The translations under genes were made by a program, and so were the position numbers. A model generated the notes under the pieces. That model was given only the letters and a program-made list of their open reading frames with translations. It was not told the origin of the DNA and searched no databases. A stretch of DNA of 64,000 nt from Eonycteris spelaea (taxonomy: Eukaryota > Chordata > Mammalia > Chiroptera > Pteropodidae). The stretch lies in the NCBI GenBank assembly GCA_003508835.1, contig PUFA01000718.1, positions 40,050-104,049 on the forward strand, in the 5' to 3' direction. Within the stretch, counting starts at the first letter, position 1. Every line of letters starts with the position of its first letter. Shown in pieces: positions 23,166 to 35,500 of this stretch.

Positions 23166-26100
23166 GTGGTCATCAGGGCACACCTCACACAGCTGTGGAT
23201 CTGAGTTCTGATTCTGTCCCTTGTGACCTTAGTGTTCAGCTCTCTGAGGCTCAGTTTTCCACCGGAAAAGCTCAGCAAAGGACCAGCAGGCCGAGCTCAG
23301 GCCCAAGGCTGAAGGGAGAGGCCTGGATTTCCTGCAGATCTGGGGGCCAGGGCCTGTTCTCCTCAAATCCACCATATACATATATGTGTAAGTCTATATG
23401 GACATATATATGCACATATATATAGTATGGAGCGTTGGCAAAACGCTCTTTTTTGACGCCCGTTTCAAGCCCAGGGGCGGATTTCTGAGAAATGGCTCAC
23501 TTGCGGCACTTGCAGAGGCTACCCGTGGCCTGGGCTCAGGGAGGGCAGGTTCAGGCACTCGGCGACCTGGCTGCACATCTTGGGGGGACCTTGGCCGGCA
23601 CACAGGGCCTTGGGGTCCAGACTGCGTCCCAGGGCACTCTCTGTCCTCAGGGCGCAGTCACGTTCCGCCACACAGCCCGCTTTGGGCCTTCCTTGCATCC
23701 TCGCAGCAGGCATACAACCCTGTTGGCCAAAAGAAAAAAAGTGGTCACTCAGGGCACACCTCACACAGCTGTGGATCTGAGTTCTGATTCTGTCCCTTGT
23801 GACCTTAGTGTTCTCTCTGAGGCTCAGTTTTCCACCGGAAAAGCTCAGCAAAGGACGCAGGCCGAGCTCAGGCCAAGGCTGAGGGAGGGAGAGGCCTGGA
23901 TTTCCTGCCAGATCTGGGGGCCAGGGCCCTGTTCTCCTCAAATCCACCATATACATATATGTGTAAGTCTATATGGACATATATATGCACATATATGTAT
24001 ATGGAAGCGTTGGCAAAACGCTCTTTTTGACGCCCGTTTCAAGCCCCAGGGGCGGATTTCTGAGAAATGGCTCACTTGCGGCACTTGCAGAGGCTAACCC
24101 GTGGCCTGGGCTCAGGGAGGGCAGGTTCAGGCATCGCCGAACCCTGGCTGCACATCTTGGGGGGACCTTGGCCGGCACACAGGGCTCCTTGGGGTCCAGA
24201 CTGCGTCCCAGGGCACTCTCTGTCCCAGGGCGCAGTCACGTTCCGCCACACAGCCCGCTTTGGGCCTTCCTTGCATCCTCGCAGCAGGCATACAACCCTG
24301 TTGGCCAAAAGAAAAAAGTGGTCACTCAGGGCACACCTCACACAGCTGTGGATCTGAGTTCTGATTCTGTCCCTTGTGACCTTAGTGTTCAGCTCTCTGA
24401 GGCTCAGTTTTCCACCGGAAAAGCTCAGCAAAGGACCAGCAGGCCGAGCTCAGGCCCAAGGCTGAGGGAGGGAGAGGCCTGGATTTCCTGCCAGATCTGG
24501 GGGCCAGGGCCCTGTTCTCCTCAAATCCACCATATACATATATGTGTAAGTCTATATGGACATATATATGCACATATGTATATGGAAGCGTTGGCAAAAC
24601 CTCTTTTTTGACGCCCGTTTCAAGCCCCAGGGGCGGATTTCTGAGAAATGGCTCACTTGCGGCACTTGCAGAGGCTACCCGTGGCCTGGGCTCAGGGAGG
24701 GCAGGTTCAGGCATCGGATGACCCTGGCTGCACATCTTGGGGACCTTGGCCGGCACACAGGGCTCCTTGGGGTCGAGTCCCAGGGCACTCTCTGTCCTCA
24801 GGGCGCAGTCACGTTCCGCCACACAGCCCGCTTTGGGCCTTTTGCATCCTCGCAGCAGGCATACAACCCTGTTGGCCAAAGAAAAAAAGTGGTCACTCAG
24901 GGCACACCTCACACAGCTGTGGATCTGAGTTCTGATTCTGTCCCTTGTGACCTTAGTGTTCAGCTCTCTGAGGCTCAGTTTTCCACCGGAAAAGCTCAGC
25001 AAAGGACCAGCAGGCCGAGCTCAGGCCCAAGGCTGAGGGAGGGAGAGGCCTGGATTTCCTGCCAGATCTGGGGGCCAGGGCCCTGTTCTCCTCAAATCCA
25101 CCATATACATATATGTGTAAGTCTATATGGACATATATATGCACATATATGTATATGGAAGCGTTGGCAAACGCTCTTTTTTGACGCCCGTTTCAAGCCC
25201 AGGGGCGGATTTCTGAGAAATGGCTCACTTGCGGCACTTGCAGAGGCTACCCGTGGCCTGGGCTCAGGGAGGGCAGGTTCAGGCATCGGCCGACCTGGCT
25301 GCACATCTTGGGGGGACCTTGGCCGGCACACAGGCGCCTTGGGGTCCAGACTGCGTCCCAGGGCACTCTCTGTCCTCAGGGCGCAGTCACGTTCCGCCAC
25401 ACAGCCCGCTTTGGGCCTTCCTTGCATCCTCGCAGCAGGCATACAACCCTGTTGGCCAAAAGAAAAAAAGTGGTCACTCAGGGCACACCTCACACAGCTG
25501 TGGATCTGAGTTCTGATTCTGTCCCTTGTGACCTTAGTGTTCAGCTCTCTGAGGCTCAGTTTTCCACCGGAAAAGCTCAGCAAAGGACCAGCAGGCCGAG
25601 CTCAGGCCCAAGGCTGAGGGAGGGAGAGGCCTGGATTTCCTGCCAGATCTGGGGGCCAGGGCCCTGTTCTCCTCAAATCCACCATATACATATATGTGTA
25701 AGTCTATATGGACATATATATGCACATATATGTATATGGAAGCGTTGGCAAAACGCTCTTTTTTGACGCCCGTTTCAAGCCCCAGGGGCGGATTTCTGAG
25801 AAATGGCTCACTTGCGGCACTTGCAGAGGCTACCCGTGGCCTGGGCTCAGGGAGGGCAGGTTCAGGCATCGGCCGACCCTGGCTGCACATCTTGGGGGAC
25901 CTTGGCCGGCACACAGGGCTTGGGGTCCAGACTGCGTCCCAGGGCACTCTCTGTCCTCAGGGCGCAGTCACGTTCCGCCACACAGCCCGCTTTGGGCCTT
26001 CCTTGCATCCTCGCCAGCAGGCATACAACCCTGTTGGCCAAAGAAAAAAAGTGGTCACTCAGGGCACACCTCACACAGCTGTGGATCTGAGTTCTGATTC

Positions 26101-29100
26101 TGTCCCTTGTGACCTTAGTGTTCAGCTCTCTGAGGCTCAGTTTTCCACCGGAAAAGCTCAGCAAAGGACCAGCAGGCCGAGCTCAGGCCCAAGGCTGAGG
26201 GAGGGAGAGGCCTGGATTTCCTGCCAGATCTGGGGGCCAGGGCCCTGTTCTCCTCAAATCCACCATATACATATATGTGTAAGTCTATATGGACATATAT
26301 ATGCACATATATGTATATGGAAGCGTTGGCAAAACGCTCTTTTTTGACGCCCGTTTTCAAGCCCCAGGGGCGGATTTCTGAGAAATGGCTCACTTGCGGC
26401 ACTTGCAGAGGCTACCCGTGGCCTGGGCTCAGGGAGGGCAGGTTCAGGCATCGGATGACCCTGGCTGCACATCTTGGGGGGACCTTGGCCGGCACACAGG
26501 GCTTGGGGTCCAGACTGCGTCCCAGGGCACTCTCTGTCCTCAGGGCGCAGTCACGTTCCGCCACACAGCCCGCTTTGGGCCTTCCTTGCATCCTCCGCAG
26601 GCATACAACCCTGTTGGCCAAAAGAAAAAAAGTGGTCACTCAGGGCACACCTCACACAGCTGTGGATCTGAGTTCTGATTCTGTCCCTTGTGACCTTAGT
26701 GTTCAGCTCTCTGAGGCTCAGTTTTCCACCGGAAAAGCTCAGCAAAGGACCAGCAGGCCGAGCTCAGGCCCAAGGCTGAGGGAGGGAGAGGCCTGGATTT
26801 CCTGCCAGATCTGGGGGCCAGGGCCCTGTTCTCCTCAAATCCACCATATACATATATGTGTAAGTCTATATGGACATATATATGCACATATATGTATATG
26901 GAAGCGTTGGCAAAACGCTCTTTTTTGACGCCCGTTTCAAGCCCAGGGGCGGATTTCTGAGAAATGGCTCACTTGCGGCACTTGCAGAGGCTACCCGTGG
27001 CCTGGGCTCAGGGAGGGCAGGTTCAGGCATCGGCGACCCTGGCTGCACATCTTGGGGGGACCTTGGCCGGCACACAGGGCTCCTTGGGGTCCAGACTGCG
27101 TCCAGGGCACTCTCTGTCCTCAGGGCGCAGTCACGTTCCGCCACACAGCCCGCTTTGGGCTTCCTTGCATCCTCCAGCAGGCATACAACCCTGTTGGCCA
27201 AAAGAAAAAAAGTGGTCACTCAGGGCACACCTCACACAGCTTGTGGATCTGAGTTCTGATTCTGTCCTTGTGACCTTAGTGTTCAGCTCTCTGAGGCTCA
27301 GTTTTCCACCGGAAAAGCTCAGCAAAGGACCAGCAGGCCGAGCTCAGGCCCAAGGCTGAGGGAGGGAGAGGCCTGGATTTCCTGCCAGATCTGGGGGCCA
27401 GGGCCCTGTTCTCCTCAAATCCACCATATACATATATGTGTAAGTCTATATGGACATATATATGCACATATATGTATATGGAAGCGTTGGCAAAACGCTC
27501 TTTTTTGACGCCCGTTTCAAGCCCCAGGGGCGGATTTCTGAGAAATGGCTCACTTGCGGCACTTGCAGAGGCTACCCGTGGCCTGGGCTCAGGGAGGGCA
27601 GGTTCAGGCATCGGCCGACCCTGGCTGCACATCTTGGGGGACCTTGGCCGGCACACAGGGCTCCTTGGGGTCCAGACTGCGTCCCAGGGCACTCTCTGTC
27701 CTCAGGGCGCAGTCACGTTCCGCCACACAGCCCGCTTTGGGCCTTCCTTGCATCCTCCCAGCAGGCATACAACCCTGTTGGCCAAAAAAAAAAAAAAAAA
27801 AAAAAAGTGGTCACTCAGGGCACACCTCACACAGCTGTGGATCTGAGTTTCTGATTCTGTCCCTTGTGACCTTAGTGTTCAGCTCTCTGAGGCTCAGTTT
27901 TCCACCGGAAAAGCTCAGCAAAGGACCAGCAGGCCGAGCTCAGGCCCAAGGCTGAGGGAGGGAGAGGCCTGGATTTCCTGCCAGATCTGGGGGCCAGGGC
28001 CCTGTTCTCCTCAAATCCACCATATACATATATGTGTAAGTCTATATGGACATATATATGCACATATATGTATATGGAAGCGTTGGCAAAACGCTCTTTT
28101 TTGACGCCCGTTTCAAGCCCCAGGGGCGGATTTCTGAGAAATGGCTCACTTGCGGCACTTGCAGAGGCTACCCGTGGCCTGGGCTCAGGGAGGGAGGTTC
28201 AGGCATCGGATGACCCTGGCTGCACATTTGGGGGGACCTTGGCCGGCACACAGGGCTCCTTGGGGTCCAGACTGCGTCCAGGGCACTCTCTGTCTCAGGG
28301 CGCAGTCACGTTCCGCCACAGCCCGCTTTGGGCCTTCCTTGCATCCTCCAGCAGGCATACAACCCTGTTGGCCAAAAGAAAAAAAAAAAAGTGGTCACTC
28401 AGGGCACACCTCACACAGCTGTGGATCTGAGTTCTGATTCTGTCCCTTGTGACCTTAGTGTTCAGCTCTCTGAGGCTCAGTTTTCCACCGGAAAAGCTCA
28501 GCAAAGGACCAGCAGGCCGAGCTCAGGCCCAAGGCTGAGGGAGGGAGAGGCCTGGATTTCCTGCCAGATCTGGGGCCAGGGCCCTGTTCTCCTCAATCCA
28601 CCATATACATATATGTGTAAGTCTATATGGACATATATATGCACATATATGTATATGGAAGCGTTGGCAAAACGCTCTTTTTTGACGCCCGTTTCAAGCC
28701 CCAGGGGCGGATTTCTGAGAAATGGCTCACTTGCGGCACTTGCAGAGGCTACCCGTGGCCTGGGCTCAGGGAGGGCAGGTTCAGGCATCGGCCGACCCTG
28801 GCTGCACATCTTGGGGGGACCTTGGCCGGCACACAGGGCCTTGGGTCCAGACTGCGTCCCAGGGCACTCTCTGTCCTCAGGGCGCAGTCACGTTCCGCCA
28901 CACAGCCCCTTTGGGCCTTCCTTGCATCCTCCAGCAGGCATACACCCTGTTGGCCAAAAAAAAAAAAAAAAAAAAAAAGTGGTCACTCAGGGCACACCTC
29001 ACACAGCTGTGGATCTGAGTTCTGATTCTGTCCCTTGTGACCTTAGTGTTCAGCTCTCTGAGGCTCAGTTTTCCACCGGAAAAGCTCAGCAAAGGACCAG

Positions 29101-31898
29101 CAGGCCGAGCTCAGGCCCAAGGCTGAGGGAGGGAGAGGCCTGGATTTCCTGCCAGATCTGGGGCCAGGGCCCTGTTCTCCTCAAATCCACCATATACATA
29201 TATGTGTAAGTCTATATGGACATATATATGCACATATATGTATATGGAAGCGTTGGCAAAACGCTCTTTTTTGACGCCCGTTTCAAGCCCCAGGGGCGGA
29301 TTTCTGAGAAATGGCTCACTTGCGGCACTTGCAGAGGCTACCCGTGGCCTGGGCTCAGGGAGGGCAGGTTCAGGCATCGGATGACCCTGGCTGCACATCT
29401 TGGGGGGACCTTGGCCGGCACACAGGGCTCCTTGGGGTCCAGACTGCGTCCCAGGGCACTCTCTGTCCTCAGGGCGCAGTCACGTTCCGCCACACAGCCC
29501 GCTTTGGGCCTTCCTTGCATCCTCGCAGCAGGCATACAACCCTGTTGGCCAAAAAAAAAAAGTGGTCACTCAGGGCACACCTCACACAGCTGTGGATCTG
29601 AGTTCTGATTCTGTCCCTTGTGACCTTAGTGTTCAGCTCTCTGAGGCTCAGTTTTCCACCGGAAAAGCTCAGCAAAGGACCAGCAGGCCGAGCTCAGGCC
29701 CAAGGCTGAGGGAGGGAGAGGCCTGGATTTCCTGCCAGATCTGGGGGCCAGGGCCCTGTTCTCCTCAAATCCACCATATACATATATGTGTAAGTCTATA
29801 TGGACATATATATGCACATATATGTATATATGGAAGCGTTGGCAAAACGCTCTTTTTTGACGCCCGTTTCAAGCCCCAGGGGCGGATTTCTGAGAAATGG
29901 CTCACTTGCGGCACTTGCAGAGGCTACCCGTGGCCTGGGCTCAGGGAGGGCAGGTTCAGGCATCGGCCGACCCTGGCTGCACATCTTGGGGGGACCTTGG
30001 CCGGCACACAGGACGCCTTGGGGTCCAGACTGCGTCCCAGGGCACTCTCTGTCCTCAGGGCGCAGTCACGTTCCGCCACACAGCCCGCTTTGGGCCTTCC
30101 TTGCATCCTCGCAGCAGGCATACAACCCTGTTGGCCAAAAAAAAAAAGTGGTCACTCAGGGCACACCTCACACAGCTGTGGATCTGAGTTCTGATTCTGT
30201 CCCTTGTGACCTTAGTGTTCAGCTCTCTGAGGCTCAGTTTTCCACCGGAAAAGCTCAGCAAAGGACCAGCAGGCCGAGCTCAGGCCCAAGGCTGAGGGAG
30301 GGAGAGGCCTGGATTTCCTGCCAGATCTGGGGGCCAGGGCCCTGTTCTCCTCAAATCCACCATATACATATATGTGTAAGTCTATATGGACATATATATG
30401 CACATATATGTATATGGAAGCGTTGGCAAAACGCTCTTTTTTGACGCCCGTTTCAAGCCCCAGGGGCGGATTTCTGAGAAATGGCTCACTTGCGGCACTT
30501 GCAGAGGCTACCCGTGGCCTGGGCTCAGGGAGGGCAGGTTCAGGCATCGGATGACCCTGGCTGCACATCTTGGGGGACCTTGGCCGGCACACAGGGCTCC
30601 TTGGGGTCCAGACTGCGTCCCAGGGCACTCTCTGTCCTCAGGGCGCAGTCGTTCCGCCACACAGCCCGCTTTGGGCCTTCCTTGCATCCTCCCAGCAGGC
30701 ATACAACCCTGTTGGCCAAAAGAAAAAAAGTGGTCACTCAGGGCACACCTCACACAGCTGTGGATCTGAGTTCTGATTCTGTCCCTTGTGACCTTAGTGT
30801 TCAGCTCTCTGAGGCTCAGTTTTCCACCGGAAAAGCTCAGCAAAGGACCAGCAGGCCGAGCTCAGGCCCAAGGCTGAGGGAGGGAGAGGCCTGGATTTCC
30901 TGCCAGATCTGGGGGCCAGGGCCCTGTTCTCCTCAAATCCACCATATACATATATGTGTAAGTCTATATGGACATATATATGCACATATATGTATATGGA
31001 AGCGTTGGCAAAACGCTCTTTTTTGACGCCCGTTTCAAGCCCCAGGGGCGGATTTCTGAGAAATGGCTCACTTGCGGCACTTGCAGAGGCTACCCGTGGC
31101 CTGGGCTCAGGGAGGGCAGGTTCAGGCATCGGCCGACCCTGGCTGCACATCTTGGGGGACCTTGGCCGGCACACAGGGCTCCTTGGGGTCCAGACTGCGT
31201 CCCAGGGCACTCTCTGTCCTCAGGGCGCAGTCACGTTCCGCCACACAGCCCGCTTTGGGCCTTCCTTGCATCCTCCCAGCAGGCATACAACCCTGTTGGC
31301 CAAAAAAAAAAAAAGTGGTCACTCAGGGCACACCTCACACAGCTGTGGATCTGAGTTCTGATTCTGTCCCTTGTGACCTTAGTGTTCAGCTCTCTGAGGC
31401 TCAGTTTTCCACCGGAAAAGCTCAGCAAAGGACCAGCAGGCCGAGCTCAGGCCCAAGGCTGAGGGAGGGAGAGGCCTGGATTTCCTGCCAGATCTGGGGG
31501 CCAGGGCCCTGTTCTCCTCAAATCCACCATATACATATATGTGTAAGTCTATATGGACATATATATGCACATATATGTATATGGAAGCGTTGGCAAAACG
31601 CTCTTTTTTGACGCCCGTTTCAAGCCCCAGGGGCGGATTTCTGAGAAATGGCTCACTTGCGGCACTTGCAGAGGCTACCCGTGGCCTGGGCTCAGGGAGG
31701 GCAGGTTCAGGCATCGGCCGACCCTGGCTGCACATCTTGGGGGGACCTTGGCCGGCACACAGGGCTCCTTGGGGTCCAGACTGCGTCCCAGGGCACTCTC
31801 TGTCCTCAGGGCGCAGTCACGTTCCGCCACACAGCCCGCTTTGGGCCTTCCTTGCATCCTCCAGCAGGCATACAACCCTGTTGGCCAAAAAAAAAAAA

Positions 31899-32520
31899 GT
31901 GGTCACTCAGGGCACACCTCACACAGCTGTGGATCTGAGTTCTGATTCTGTCCCTTGTGACCTTAGTGTTCAGCTCTCTGAGGCTCAGTTTTCCACCGGA
32001 AAAGCTCAGCAAAGGACCAGCAGGCCGAGCTCAGGCCCAAGGCTGAGGGAGGGAGAGGCCTGGATTTCCTGCCAGATCTGGGGGCCAGGGCCCTGTTCTC
32101 CTCAAATCCACCATATACATATATGTGTAAGTCTATATGGACATATATATGCACATATATGTATATGGAAGCGTTGGCAAAACGCTCTTTTTTGACGCCC
32201 GTTTCAAGCCCCAGGGGCGGATTTCTGAGAAATGGCTCACTTGCGGCACTTGCAGAGGCTACCCGTGGCCTGGGCTCAGGGAGGGCAGGTTCAGGCATCG
32301 GCCGACCCTGGCTGCACATCTTGGGGGGACCTTGGCCGGCACACAGGGCTCCTTGGGGTCCAGACTGCGTCCCAGGGCACTCTCTGTCCTCAGGGCGCAG
32401 TCACGTTCCGCCACACAGCCCGCTTTGGGCCTTCCTTGCATCCTCGCAGCAGGCATACAACCCTGTTGGCCAAAAGAAAAAAAAAAACAAGTGCAGGACA
32501 CCTCACAAGCTGTGGATCTG
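31899..32520 (+). repeat. U56/U57 junction with disrupted A-tract and unit start
   Basis: The A-tract of U56 reads A4-G-A11-C-AA (32472-32490). U57 then opens with GTGCAGGACACCTCACAAGC instead of the usual GTGGTCACTCAGGGCAC and onward, a net loss of about nine bases. The rest of both units is ordinary. Confidence 0.85.
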
Positions 32521-35500
32521 AGTTCTGATTCTGTCCCTTGTGACCTTAGTGTTCAGCTCTCTGAGGCTCAGTTTTCCACCGGAAAAGCTCAGCAAAGGAC
32601 CAGCAGGCCGAGCTCAGGCCCAAGGCTGAGGGAGGGAGAGGCCTGGATTTCCTGCCAGATCTGGGGGCCAGGGCCCTGTTCTCCTCAAATCCACCATATA
32701 CATATATGTGTAAGTCTATATGGACATATATATGCACATATATGTATATGGAAGCGTTGGCAAAACGCTCTTTTTTGACGCCCGTTTCAAGCCCCAGGGG
32801 CGGATTTCTGAGAAATGGCTCACTTGCGGCACTTGCAGAGGCTACCCGTGGCCTGGGCTCAGGGAGGGCAGGTTCAGGCATCGGCCGACCCTGGCTGCAC
32901 ATCTTGGGGGACCTTGGCCGGCACACAGGGCTCTTGGGGTCCAGACTGCGTCCCAGGGCACTCTCTGTCCTCAGGGCGCAGTCACGTTCCGCCACACAGC
33001 CCGCTTTGGGCCTTCCTTGCATCCTCCAGCAGGCATACAACCCTGTTGGCCAAAAAAAAAAAGTGGTCACTCAGGGCACACCTCACACAGCTGTGGATCT
33101 GAGTTCTGATTCTGTCCCTTGTGACCTTAGTGTTCAGCTCTCTGAGGCTCAGTTTTCCACCGGAAAAGCTCAGCAAAGGACCAGCAGGCCGAGCTCAGGC
33201 CCAAGGCTGAGGGAGGGAGAGGCCTGGATTTCCTGCCAGATCTGGGGGCCAGGGCCCTGTTCTCCTCAAATCCACCATATACATATATGTGTAAGTCTAT
33301 ATGGACATATATATGCACATATATGTATATGGAAGCGTTGGCAAAACGCTCTTTTTTGACGCCCGTTTCAAGCCCCAGGGGCGGATTTCTGAGAAATGGC
33401 TCACTTGCGGCACTTGCAGAGGCTACCCGTGGCCTGGGCTCAGGGAGGGCAGGTTCAGGCATCGGACCCTGGCTGCACATCTTGGGGGGACCTTGGCCGG
33501 CACACAGGGCTCCTTGGGGTCCAGACTGCGTCCCAGGGCACTCTCTGTCCTCAGGGCGCAGTCACGTTCCGCCACACAGCCCGCTTTGGGCCTTCCTTGC
33601 ATCCTCCAGCAGGCATACAACCCTGTTGGCCAAAAAAAAAAAGTGGTCACTCAGGGCACACCTCACACAGCTGTGGATCTGAGTTCTGATTCTGTCCCTT
33701 GTGACCTTAGTGTTCAGCTCTCTGAGGCTCAGTTTTCCACCGGAAAAGCTCAGCAAAGGACCAGCAGGCCGAGCTCAGGCCCAAGGCTGAGGGAGGGAGA
33801 GGCCTGGATTTCCTGCCAGATCTGGGGGCCAGGGCCCTGTTCTCCTCAAATCCACCATATACATATATGTGTAAGTCTATATGGACATATATATGCACAT
33901 ATATGTATATGGAAGCGTTGGCAAAACGCTCTTTTTTGACGCCCGTTTCAAGCCCCAGGGGCGGATTTCTGAGAAATGGCTCACTTGCGGCACTTGCAGA
34001 GGCTACCCGTGGCCTGGGCTCAGGGAGGGCAGGTTCAGGCATCGGACCCTGGCTGCACATCTTGGGGGGACCTTGGCCGGCACACAGGGCTCCTTGGGGT
34101 CCAGACTGCGTCCCAGGGCACTCTCTGTCCTCAGGGCGCAGTCACGTTCCGCCACACAGCCCGCTTTGGGCCTTCCTTGCATCCTCCAGCAGGCATACAA
34201 CCCTGTTGGCCAAAAAAAAAAAAGTGGTCACTCAGGGCACACCTCACACAGCTGTGGATCTGAGTTCTGATTCTGTCCCTTGTGACCTTAGTGTTCAGCT
34301 CTCTGAGGCTCAGTTTTCCACCGGAAAAGCTCAGCAAAGGACCAGCAGGCCGAGCTCAGGCCCAAGGCTGAGGGAGGGAGAGGCCTGGATTTCCTGCCAG
34401 ATCTGGGGGCCAGGGCCCTGTTCTCCTCAAATCCACCATATACATATATGTGTAAGTCTATATGGACATATATATGCACATATATGTATATGGAAGCGTT
34501 GGCAAAACGCTCTTTTTTGACGCCCGTTTCAAGCCCCAGGGGCGGATTTCTGAGAAATGGCTCACTTGCGGCACTTGCAGAGGCTACCCGTGGCCTGGGC
34601 TCAGGGAGGGCAGGTTCAGGCATCGGCCGACCCTGGCTGCACATCTTGGGGGACCTTGGCCGGCACACAGGGCTCCTTGGGGTCCAGACTGCGTCCCAGG
34701 GCACTCTCTGTCCTCAGGGCGCAGTCACGTTCCGCCACACAGCCCCCTTTGGGCCTTCCTTGCATCCTCCCAGCAGGCATACAACCCTGTTGGCCAAAAA
34801 AAAAAAAAAAAAAAAAAAAAAAGTGGTCACTCAGGGCACACCTCACACAGCTGTGGATCTGAGTTCTGATTCTGTCCCTTGTGACCTTAGTGTTCAGCTC
34901 TCTGAGGCTCAGTTTTCCACCGGAAAAGCTCAGCAAAGGACCAGCAGGCCGAGCTCAGGCCCAAGGCTGAGGGAGGGAGAGGCCTGGATTTCCTGCCAGA
35001 TCTGGGGGCCAGGGCCCTGTTCTCCTCAAATCCACCATATACATATATGTGTAAGTCTATATGGACATATATATGCACATATATGTATATGGAAGCGTTG
35101 GCAAAACGCTCTTTTTTGACGCCCGTTTCAAGCCCCAGGGGCGGATTTCTGAGAAATGGCTCACTTGCGGCACTTGCAGAGGCTACCCGTGGCCTGGGCT
35201 CAGGGAGGGCAGGTTCAGGCATCGGCCGACCCTGGCTGCACATCTTGGGGGGACCTTGGCCGGCACACAGGGCTCCTTGGGGTCCAGACTGCGTCCCAGG
35301 GCACTCTCTGTCCTCAGGGCGCAGTCACGTTCCGCCACACAGCCCGCTTTGGGCCTTCCTTGCATCCTCGCAGCAGGCATACAACCCTGTTGGCCAAAAA
35401 AAAAAAAGTGGTCACTCAGGGCACACCTCACACAGCTGTGGATCTGAGTTCTGATTCTGTCCCTTGTGACCTTAGTGTTCAGCTCTCTGAGGCTCAGTTT

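Larger units (their letters stand above)
13961..27211 (+). repeat. Array block B: indel-rich units U25-U47
   Basis: Unit starts: 13961, 14543, 15096, 15689, 16266, 16844, 17419, 17994, 18561, 19142, 19718, 20288, 20851, 21434, 22010, 22594, 23166, 23741, 24318, 24889, 25470, 26051, 26632. Many units here carry several one-base losses in short runs (GCCC to GCC, GGG to GG, CC to C); U33 and U36 have about ten or more each. Substitutions are rare. U40 to U47 are eight consecutive units with G-interrupted A-tracts. Towards 25-27 kb the indel load falls. This pattern fits uncorrected long-read consensus at least as well as real decay. Confidence 0.85.
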
